DNA from: Conidiobolus incongruus B7586
Lineage: Eukaryota; Entomophthoromycota; Entomophthoromycetes; Entomophthorales; Conidiobolaceae
Assembly: GCA_000697335.1 (NCBI GenBank)
Contig: JNEM01008802.1
Span: 1-20,031 of the forward strand
Length of the DNA stretch: 20,031 nt
Direction of reading: 5' to 3'
Shown here: positions 10,903-19,757 of the stretch, in pieces
How positions within the stretch are numbered: the first letter of the stretch is position 1
Layout of the letters: every line of letters starts with the position of its first letter
Position numbers and translations under genes: made by a program
The notes under the pieces: model-generated
Databases searched by the model: none
What the model was told of the DNA's origin: nothing
What the model saw: only the letters and a program-made list of their open reading frames with translations

Positions 10903-11470
10903 TGTGACACTTATTATCTAATGGATACCTTCTCTCACTCAAAATCACTACCAAATCTCCGATTATCCCAATTAAGCCATATAAATAATCTCAACCAGTT
11001 ATGAATAAGGCTCTAAACCCTTGATATCACAAAATCCATATGTCTTACAACCACGCTATTGATCCGTAATGGCCTATTTATGCCAACCCTTCCCACTCAA
11101 TCCAAAAGAGGACTTTTCTATTCTACTCCACAAATAAACCTTATTTTCCTACTAAAAACCTGCTCTCAAACGTACTCAAGAGGCCGCTTATAGCTTCACT
11201 TGAGACATATTCTATTATCCGTCTGCATCCATTCCTATTGATATTCTGTGACTTTGCCTTCTTAGCATGTCAAATCCTCACACTGCCACTACTACTGCTG
11301 ATTTAGTCGCCCTCTTTAATGCCCCATTCAACAGTAATCATGGTCGGATCGCCAGGGAACTGATCATCGGCAGTCTACCTCAGTTTGTAGGCACAATGCT
11401 TCACAATCTGGCTTACACAATGGCTATGTCAGTATCCTCGATGACGCTCAAGGAGCTAATAACCGTGACA
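10903..11470 (+). mobile_element. Solo LTR C with exact 5-bp target duplication, 10 bp from tRNA-Glu
   Basis: A 568-bp LTR starting TGTGACAC and ending CCGTGACA. It is flanked on both sides by TAAAC (10898-10902 and 11471-11475), a perfect target duplication, and ends 10 bp before the mature tRNA-Glu 5' end. Features inside include a TATA-like ATATAAATA near 10979, an AATAAA poly(A)-like signal at 11133-11138, and an open frame from 11267 that runs 68 codons to the final LTR base. Against the partial LTR D at 19758 there are only three differences in 274 bp, so this is a young insertion. No internal region is present, which fits a solo LTR left by LTR-LTR recombination. The element family (Ty3/gypsy or Ty1/copia) cannot be told from an LTR alone. 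Confidence 0.92.
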
Positions 11471-11480
11471 TAAACTATAA

Positions 11481-11552
11481 TCCGATATGGTCCAGTGGTT
11501 AGGATTTCTCGCTTTCACCGAGACGGCCAGGGTTCGATTCCCTGAATCGGAG
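11481..11552 (+). tRNA. tRNA-Glu (anticodon UUC)
   Basis: This 72-nt gene folds into a full cloverleaf. The anticodon stem TCTCG/CGAGA encloses loop CTTTCAC, giving anticodon UUC. Internal Pol III promoters are intact: A box TGGTCCAGTGG (11488-11498) and B box GGTTCGATTCC (11531-11541). No intron is present. The last acceptor-stem pair is an A-A mismatch, unlike the otherwise identical copy at 19676-19747. A TTTTT terminator follows at 11559-11563. An LTR with its target duplication sits directly upstream, so the native 5' flank is only about 10 bp. Confidence 0.95.
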
Positions 11553-11558
11553 TTGGAA

Positions 11559-11563
11559 TTTTT
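11559..11563 (+). terminator. Pol III T-run terminator of tRNA-Glu
   Basis: Five consecutive T residues begin six bases past the discriminator base of the tRNA, the usual signal for Pol III termination. Confidence 0.75.
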
Positions 11564-11818
11564 GGTATTAAAATTATTTTTTCAATTCAATATTAAATAA
11601 TTAATTTTAATTATTATTATATGAAAATTTTTTTTGTTAATATTATTTTGAAATTACAAAATTTTTAAAACATTTGGCAACTTGATATATTTTGAATAAT
11701 ACTGAAATGATGATATGCAAGTTGATAAATTTTGAATAATCACTTCAAAATCAGTATGAAAAATTGAATTGGTTCATATTAGAATATTATGTATATCTTT
11801 TAATTAATTTAATATGGT

Positions 11819-13613
11819 TTATAACTTATTGGGTAGTAACTCTTCCATCAGAGGTGAAAATTTATGATTATTCAACATTAAACCTAAATCAATGTCAATA
11901 AAAGCTCAATAAAATGTTTGGAACACTTACCAAAATTGGGATCAACGTGATCCATCTCCGGAATCAGATAGAATTGGAGGAGGTTTTCCTGATCTATTGA
12001 AAAATATTAGGTTGGAATGATTGAGATAAGTGAGATTGAGGATTACCTGATGTACTCATTAGGCGTTTTAATTGGTAGAATAGCAGTTCTGAACTGGAGT
12101 ATGGTACCGTACCATCCTAATTCACATATATTAGCCAATTGAAAAAAAAATAGTTATAAATTACAATTTCACCATGCAATAGAGTAATACCGTTGTTAGG
12201 CAAGGCGTCAGCAATCTCGTCTCTGAGTTCGAGATCGCCCATCCATGTGAGCCAAGCGGAAGGACTTGCACGAATTCTCGCCTTCGTCGAGTTCCTATTT
12301 CCCATGGCACGGGCCATTGCACTGAGAAATTCGATACCGCGATAGGTTTCAAAGCTAAAGTGATTTTGGATGTTGTAGATACCAGCCAGTAGAATGATGC
12401 GGTCGAGTTTCATGGTTTCGATCTCTTCGATGTCTTCCAAAATGTTTTGGAATTGGAAATCTTTGAGGATCCATTGATTTACAGATTTCAAGTTGTTTAG
12501 GGCACTGAGTTTCATGCCGCTCATTTGGATTTCAGGGTTTTGTTCCAATTCGTCAAAATTTAGCTTGCTGATTACTTTGAGAAGATGCACACTGAGGCAG
12601 AGATGGGCGCCTGCTGCGTGACCCTAACATTGGTGTTAGTTTTAATCCACTTAACTGGTTGTCGGCTTACAATTAAAGTGATTTGTTCTGGGTCTCCGCC
12701 AAAATTACTAGATTAAAAATCAATAACTTAAACGTTCAATAAATCAATTTTTAAACTTACTGAATATTATTCCTTGTCCAATTAATACCATCATTAATAT
12801 TAGAGATCATCAATTCAATTGTACCCTAATTATCATTAATACCCCAATGCAATTAAAATCACGATTATTACCTTAGGATACCAGCTATAGTTCAAAATAA
12901 CTACGGTATACCCCAGATTTTGGTACTTTCTCCCAATGAGTTGATAAATAGACTTATCGCCACTGCTCCAAGCACCCCCATATACGAACAGTAGAACGGG
13001 ACTCAATTTATTGGGTAAAGGTTTGACTGTGGCATAAATATCCAAACTATTCAATTTATTATATTTGATGTCTTTACTAAATACTCCTTATTAATCAACA
13101 TTACAAAATATGAATCATAATAAATTACTAGAGATTATCATCTCCTGAACTTCTATAATTTAAACTGGAACTCAAATAAGGAATTATTAAGGGGAAATAA
13201 CTGGGTAATTTATGTAAAGTACTAATGAGGACTGTGATAAACTTCATAATTTGTTTAAGATCTAAAGGTAATTCATAAAAAGAGGTAGGTTCAGCTATTG
13301 AGAATTAGTACTGAACAAGCATTGATTGGGGTAAATTTACCATAACTGAAATAAAATAGGTAAGTGAGACAAGAACACCACACTATATAATTAGTATAAA
13401 AATTTATGAATAATAAATATATTTACCTAAAGTAAGTAATATAATAGTAATAATAAAACCAGATAAAAATAAAGTTGTAATTAAACCAACTACAAATACA
13501 ATTAAACTGACGTAATAAATAAAACTACCGAATATTGTATCTTGAAAAAGTTGAATAGTTTTATTCTGGCTATTAATTGCCTGTGGTGGCGTATGATGAT
13601 TGGTATTATTCAT
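11819..13613 (-). CDS. ICME-like alpha/beta hydrolase, membrane-anchored, nucleophile Ser replaced by Ala
   Basis: Ten exons on the minus strand: 13613-13427, 13382-13341, 13294-13129, 13076-12872, 12825-12761, 12707-12671, 12623-12165, 12116-12047, 11993-11931 and 11883-11819, all in frame, giving 452 residues; all nine introns are 44-53 bp, several with TACTAAT or TATTAAT branch points. Residues 1-77 hold two or three hydrophobic segments. The hydrolase domain starts near residue 132 (YKDIKYNKLNSLDIY) with oxyanion motif YGGAW (164-168), then NFGGDP and the nucleophile elbow. The pattern fits isoprenylcysteine alpha-carbonyl methylesterase-like proteins, which remove the methyl ester from prenylated cysteine at endomembranes. 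Length matches that family (about 430). The elbow reads G-H-A-A-G (235-239): the expected catalytic Ser237 is Ala. Asp388 (HGEID) and His426 (MDHVDP) look retained. It is therefore either non-catalytic or affected by a sequence error. It lies in tandem behind NPL4. Confidence 0.8.
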
Positions 13614-13970
13614 AATTTATTAATCAACTAAAGAATATTTTGACAATTATAAATGAATCGGAATTTAATATATATTGGAGAATTTGATAAGAATTTAAGG
13701 GATTGTTTAATTTCTACATATAAATTGAATTATTGAACTCATGTGATTTTGTTGACATGTTATCAATTTATGGATTATTACGAATTTATTAAAGTTTCAA
13801 GTTTATTCAAAAACATATGAAATTTAATAAAATATAATTTTTTATATTGAATTAGTTTAAAAAAACTGATAAATTTATGAAAAAAATTCCAAAACTTTTA
13901 AAAATGCTTAAAACTTATTTATAAAATAGAAATAAATTTTATTCAATTCAAACGTATACAATTAGTCCAA
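13614..13970. promoter_or_regulatory. Spacer between NPL4 stop and hydrolase start; presumed promoter
   Basis: This 357-bp AT-rich gap separates two minus-strand genes. It must hold the 3' end signals of NPL4 and the promoter of the hydrolase gene. No individual element is distinct enough to name. Confidence 0.4.
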
Positions 13971-16118
13971 TCAATTGGGAGGTAGACCACAAACTTCGCA
14001 AGCATCCCTTGAAATTTTAGTATTGGTGAAAGTACAGTGGGGACATGTCCAAGGTTCTGATCGACTACTACTAGACTGGGAAGGTCTCGTATTTTCCATT
14101 TTGACTAAATTTCAAAAATTAGTTTATGATGATAATATAAACAATATCTAAGGAACTTACATGCTTCTTCAGCCAAAGTAATCAAAGTCTTCCAAGCATC
14201 AGAGTGTTCCAATCTATAAATTTCTCTCGAGAGGCCAGGATCATCTGAGGGAAGAGGGGATTTTACAATGTTGAGAAGTTTGATAATATCGTCATTGCCG
14301 AGGAGTCCAGAGAGCACAAGGAACATGACGAGGTGGAAGTCTTTGATACTGCCTCCCTGTTGGAAGTAGGTGTGCACAGCTGCTACTGAAGGTCGCTGAT
14401 TGATACGATTATTCACGGGGAAGTGGACGGGCGATGTAAACATTGGGTTAGGGACTTGTGGGAATCCGTGCGTCACATTCACCAACAGATATTCTACGGG
14501 GAATGCTGGTGCCGCATTCTTTTTGACAATTACTTTGTATTCGTTTTGGTATTTGTAAAAGATTTCGGGTACCCATCTAGTCGTGTCGGATTTGCGTACC
14601 AACATTGAAGAGGGCTGAACGGATGGCTGAACAATGTCGGCTTCAACCATAGCCATAGCTTGGTTGGACACTTGATAAGCTTCTACTTCGATATCACCGG
14701 ATAAATTACCACTGATCACGCAAGTCACGAATTTACTACCGAAAAATTTGCTGGAACTCCATCTGCAGCGATTCTTGAACATATTTTGCAACTTTGCCGA
14801 AAAATAAACTTCTTGGCTGGACATGAAATAGGAATCGACATGTCGTTTGCATAAGACTTTACCAGTGCCGGTGCCGTCATCAAAGAGATCAGTGTAAATC
14901 ACACCTACAACTTGGAGACCAAGGTATCGCGTCACTTCATCCAACTGATTTTGATCTGGATCAACTTCCGCAATTTCTAGTTCGTCGGTGTAGCTGGTTT
15001 GAGGTGGTTCGTAAATGCACTCGACAACAGCTTTAACACCAAGAGGTACTTCGGGATATACTTCGTATCTACCATACATCACACCAATTCTTTGAAAACC
15101 GGTAGTTCTCCAACCCTCCAAAAACGTTTCAATAACTTGAGGAGAAGAGAATTCGACATGGTCTACCATTCTGAACTTCTGACGCTGCAACGTAATTGCA
15201 CCGGGCTGGCACTTGGAACAGATACTGGCTGGCCAAGGGGGATGGCCGCCCTTACAGTTTTGTTTGACGCGGTAGTCTTCCTCCTCGAGCGGGGGATAGA
15301 TTTGAGTGTCAGATTGAGATACGTCCTTCAAGAATCTTTCATAATTTTGTTTGGGAATCATCTGACGTAAATAGGTTTGGAATGACATGTGCTTGATGCC
15401 TTTGTCTTCGAGATATTTGACATCATAGGGCTATGGAAATGGATTAGTAATCAATGGAATTAACTTGAAGTAATAATTACTTCTAGTGGCATACAATAAT
15501 CGCACATTCCTTTAATAGTGTGTGTACAACTAAAAACCAGAATTAATATTAAACAATTAAAAGAGTAAAATAATATTTACAAATTGGGATCTCTCTCCCT
15601 CTTAATGAGACCATCAGTCCTCTCCAAAATGTTATCTACGTCATCCTGCTCCACATTATATATGGAAGCTTTTCCAGTCTCTTGCTGTTGCTTCGACTCT
15701 CCTGCAGCGCTCTGACTCGGAATGGTCGAACTCTTATCTATATTTGCGAAAAACAAGTCACCATTCCTAAACTTTGATTAATACCAAATCATATTGAAAT
15801 TTCTTATAAATTACTTTAATCCCAGTTGACCTAAAGTCAGATTAGTATCAAATTCAAGGGGTTTCGTGTACTGAGGATCCCTAAAAATTTGAAGACTTCC
15901 TGGCAGCAAGTTTAACTCTATCATTAGCTAGTCAAAATTAGTAGGATATGATATATAAATTGAGGACAATTACTTTATCGATAATATTTTGAAAAGTTTC
16001 GTTAATGTCGGCTTCAAGGCGGTGAGCACCTTGTTGAGAACGAAATCTTATAATCTATTAAAATAAAAAATTATTAATATTTTTTTGATTATGAGTAGAT
16101 TTTTAGTTTTTATACCAT
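13971..16118 (-). CDS. NPL4: Npl4, ubiquitin-binding cofactor of Cdc48/p97
   Basis: Seven exons on the minus strand: 16118-16116 (start codon only), 16054-15974, 15927-15815, 15766-15581, 15529-15481, 15430-14161 and 14104-13971, all in frame, giving 611 residues, close to human NPL4 (608). The product pairs with Ufd1 and recruits ubiquitinated substrates to the Cdc48/p97 unfoldase in ER-associated and nuclear degradation. Domains in order: an N-terminal ubiquitin-like fold (IIRFRSQQG... to about 80); the Npl4 zinc region with Cys129/His131/Cys137/Cys140 and Cys203/His207/Cys215/Cys218; a catalytically inactive MPN domain (about 225-430) and the C-terminal Npl4 domain; and an NZF finger (586-606: W-T-C-x2-C ... 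C-x2-C) with the Thr592-Phe593 ubiquitin-contact pair. Introns are 46-61 bp. The start on a three-base coding exon is inferred from ATG directly before a GTATAA donor. Confidence 0.93.
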
Positions 16119-17744
16119 TTAAATTATTTTTAAAATAAAATAAACAAAAAACTAATTATTAATTTTTAAATATTGAGAATTGATTTGAATTGTTGATTGA
16201 TTAAATAAGCTCAAATTGACGTAATTACTGAGAATTTGTATTATGGGAGAGTAATTGAAATAAAATTATAGTTTTTTAATAATTAGGTTGTAATATTTTT
16301 TTTGAAATATTCTAAATTTGAGTATTGACACAATTTAAACTAGATAAATTCCATAAATTTTTAATCTACTTTAATATCTGCATAATTATAAATCCTTAAT
16401 TAATATGAAATATCTACAAAGGAATATATTTCATCATAGTAAAATTATATATATATGTATATATCACGGAGATTATAGATGAGATTTCAGTATTACAAGA
16501 ATTATTGAATCCTTTGATCCCATTAAGGGTTGAATTGGTAAGCTGGTCCAAAGAACTAGATTGATATTAACTCTATCGAAGTGATATAATTGATTAATTT
16601 AAATATCTTTAAAAGTTTTAAAAAGCATTACTCAATAAAAGCAATATTTTATAAGAAATAATATTAACATTTTAAAATTTTTAATCATATTTAATATGTT
16701 ATATGGAGATGGATTTCGAAAAAAATTAAAATTTTATAATATAGATAGTATTTATTTTTAATTGTCGAAACATATACATAATGCTTCTATTGCTTGCAAT
16801 ATTATTTCAATCAATATTGCCACTTGGAAGGTTAAAATTTATAATGAAACAAAATTCAGTCCAATAAATTACATCCAAATTGAAATTTCAGTTAGTTCAA
16901 TTTTGCTCACAATAATATGAAAACTATTAATTATTTAAGTTTAATATTTGGAAATCAAATCAGTAAATTTCTTATAAATTTCAAAATTAACACTGTGCTC
17001 ATTGCTTTAATAATGAGTTAATATTTGCTGAATGTAATAGCAATAATGCATCTTCGATTGTATTTGATGCAATATTAATATTGTAATACATTTAGTAAAT
17101 CCTTAATGAATTTTAATTTTGTATTGATGTTGGTTGTTTTGATTCTAGAACAGTCAATAGGAATTTTAATCAACTTCATCCCTCACTCCGATACTGAAAA
17201 TACGAAATTAGAATTAAACAAAATAATTTAAAACTCTCCAGGTTCAGCATCCATATTGTAATTGATATTCAATAATACTCACCAAATATAGTATAGTCCA
17301 ATATCAATTGTTTCAACTCAGAAAACAGTAAAAGCTGATTAGATAGGTAAAGAATTATTATTCAACATTCAATACTAATTTGGCAATTGTTGAAATTTAA
17401 TTGATAGCAGCTATATTAATGTGTAATGACATGGGATTAATAATTCAAACACTCTATTTTTCTCTAATAATAATTTTATTTTATTCTTATAATTCAAATA
17501 ATTTGTTTTTTATTGAATCTTATTAATTCAACCCTTCATATTATATTCTACTCAATAAATCAAAATATCATAACATAGTTATATAATTTCTAATCAAAAA
17601 TAAACAGTCCCACAATATTAATTGATTTCATTTCAACCTTTACATAAACTCCAATTTAATTCCAGTCCAAATTAAATAAATCCATCCAGAAATCATACCA
17701 ATAATTAATCCTTCATTAATAATAGCAGATCTATTAAATAAAAT
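16119..17744. promoter_or_regulatory. Divergent spacer between NPL4 and MAEA
   Basis: About 1.6 kb of AT-rich DNA between two genes that are read away from each other, so it must contain both promoters and 5' untranslated regions. I see a short alternating TA run near 16449 and no RNA gene, reading frame or retroelement remnant. Confidence 0.45.
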
Positions 17745-19042
17745 ATGAATAAAGTTGACCCCAAACAATTCTTACAAGTGGAACAAGCATCAATTCGAGT
17801 GAGTTTTTGATATTCACTTTTTATTTATCTGAGTATTTAATCAAATACTAGGTACCTAGTGAACAACTCAAAAAAAATTTCAGAAGTATCCAACGTAATA
17901 TTGAAAGTGAAAAGCGGTACTTCCTATTCGCGGGTAGCGAACTTAATAAAGCTAACGATAACAATGCTCCCAAAGCTCAACTTATTGATATGTTAACCAA
18001 GGTTAATAACAAATTGCAACAGATTGACAACAGTGTAATATTATGGTAAACATCGAGTGGTTTTGGTTACTAATGGATTTTTTAGTTGGATAAGTTGAAG
18101 GATGAGCAGGTGCATCTGTTCTCCAGCTTGAAGGAGAGAGTCAAACATTTGAAGCAGTTAGACAATACTCCAAGTTTGGATTCTGACGAATTTGCAAAAT
18201 GGAGTAGAGTACGTTTGGATCGTCTTATTGTAGACTATTTGTTGAGGAAGGGGTATTCCGCCACCGCCCAAGCTATGGTGGAGCAGGAACGTCATCTGGA
18301 GCCTCTTGTTGATCAGGATCTGTTCAAGCAGTGCCGCACCATTGAAGAAGCCCTCGCAAATCGGGACTGTCAGCCATGTTTAGCATGGTGCGCTGAGAAT
18401 AAAACCGGCCTTAAGAAATTACAGTCCAATCTCGAGTTCAATCTACGCATTCAAGAGCTCGTGGAACTTATTCGTGCGAGACGATCTTCCGACGCTATTG
18501 CATACTCCAAACGCCACCTGATCCCCAACTTTATGAACAAATTGCCTGAGATCAAGCAAGCGATCACATTGTTAGCATTCCCTCCTGATACGACATGTCC
18601 GCCCTACAAACAACTGTACGATTTAGACCGCTGGCAAGCACTCGTGAAAGAATTTCGCGAAAACTTGTATAATCTCCACTGTCTGACCCTCATTCCAATG
18701 CTAGAACTCTCCCTCTACAGCGGCCTCTGCAGTCTCAAATGCACTCAATGTTTCTTGGACAGGACTCGTAACACCGATTGCCCGATCTGCGATCGCGAAA
18801 CCTTCAGCACCCTCGCCAAACCCTTACCCTATATTCAACACAATACCTCCACCCTTGTCTGCCGCATCAGTGGCAAGGTCATGGACGACAACAATCCTCC
18901 GATGGCTTTACCCAACGGCTACGTATATTCGCAAAAAGCCATTTTGGAGCACATTCAACACAGTCCCAATGGCAAATTCAAATGTCCGAGATCTTCAGCA
19001 GAATATGAATTGAGTCAAATTCGTAAAGTGTTTATATCTTAA
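17745..19042 (+). CDS. FYV10: MAEA / Fyv10 (Gid9), RING-type subunit of the GID/CTLH E3 ubiquitin ligase
   Basis: Three exons: 17745-17798, 17852-18034 and 18086-19042; introns are 53 and 51 bp, the second with a TACTAAT branch point. The 397-residue product matches human MAEA in length (396). It forms the catalytic RING pair with Rmd5/RMND5 in the GID/CTLH complex, which in yeast degrades gluconeogenic enzymes. Domains: a charged N-terminal helical part (1-115), LisH (about 120-149), CTLH and CRA (about 155-290) and a degenerate Gid-type RING at the C-terminus with Cys298, Cys301, Cys311, Cys314, Cys338 and Cys379. The family motif N-N-P-P-M-x-L-P-N-G-Y-V-Y is present near 348-360. A poly(A)-like AATAAA lies at 19071-19076. 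The in-frame TTG at 18086 is an ordinary Leu80 at an exon start, not the start codon. Confidence 0.94.
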
Positions 19043-19675
19043 ACTCTGATAAGTATATTTGGTTTGTATTAATAAACTTAGGATATCTAATTTTTTGTTA
19101 ATTAGAAATGATACGATAAATTTTATCTAACTAGGTTAAAACTTAGTATTATAATATTTATTAAAAGATATCAAAATTTCATTCATTAATATTATTTAAA
19201 TTTTAAAAATATATCTACTTTATAATGATTAACCTCTTGCACATTAATTTATTGAAATATATTTATTTACACATCAGGTCAACTTTCAATTGATCTTTTC
19301 CAAAAATACACAAGTTGAACTAAATATAAAGATCAAATCTGAATATTTTAAATCAAATATGAAATTAACATTGAATTAATTTAAATGAATTATTATATTA
19401 ATTATTAATCAAAATATTTGATCATTTTTTTCAATATTACATTCGAAAAATTTTAGAATTAAATTAATTTTGTAGAAAATAATATACTAAACTTAGTATT
19501 TATTAATCAATTTGTAATATAATTCAAATTTATTAAATATTTATTTTTAAATACAATATAACTAATTAAATTGTATTAAAATAAAACAATAAGAAAATTT
19601 AACATTTCATAAACAATAAAAAAGATAAATCAAAGATTAATCAGAAATAAATTTAAAAAATAGCTCAAAATTTAA
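19043..19675. other. AT-rich spacer downstream of MAEA, no gene seen
   Basis: Holds the MAEA 3' untranslated region with AATAAA at 19071-19076, then low-complexity AT-rich DNA. The right end contains the T-run terminators of the minus-strand tRNA. Confidence 0.5.
19655..19670 (-). terminator. Pol III T-runs downstream of second tRNA-Glu
   Basis: On the minus strand a TTTT run (19670-19667) and a TTTTTT run (19660-19655) follow the tRNA 3' end within about 20 bases, giving a primary and a back-up Pol III stop. Confidence 0.7.
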
Positions 19676-19747
19676 CTCCGATACAGGGAATCGAACCCTG
19701 GCCGTCTCGGTGAAAGCGAGAAATCCTAACCACTGGACCATATCGGA
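19676..19747 (-). tRNA. tRNA-Glu (anticodon UUC), second copy
   Basis: A 72-nt minus-strand gene identical to 11481-11552 apart from one base, which here restores full pairing of the acceptor stem. A and B boxes are intact and the anticodon loop CTTTCAC gives UUC. As at the first locus, an LTR begins 10 bp from the mature 5' end, but here the LTR points away from the tRNA. Confidence 0.96.
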
Positions 19748-19757
19748 CTAATAATTC

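Noticed and set aside
10903-11470. Non-LTR or DNA transposon explanation for the 568-bp repeat
   Set aside because: TG...CA ends, 5-bp target duplication, no tail of A residues and no terminal inverted repeats beyond a few bases point to an LTR.
12161-12352. 63-residue frame in the hydrolase exon
   Set aside because: Alternative-frame shadow of the 459-nt hydrolase exon.
14999-15370. 123-residue plus-strand frame opposite NPL4
   Set aside because: It is an antisense shadow of conserved Npl4 coding sequence, as is the frame at 14423-14608.
18778-19008. 76-residue frame overlapping the end of MAEA
   Set aside because: Shadow of the RING-encoding exon in another frame; no family resemblance.
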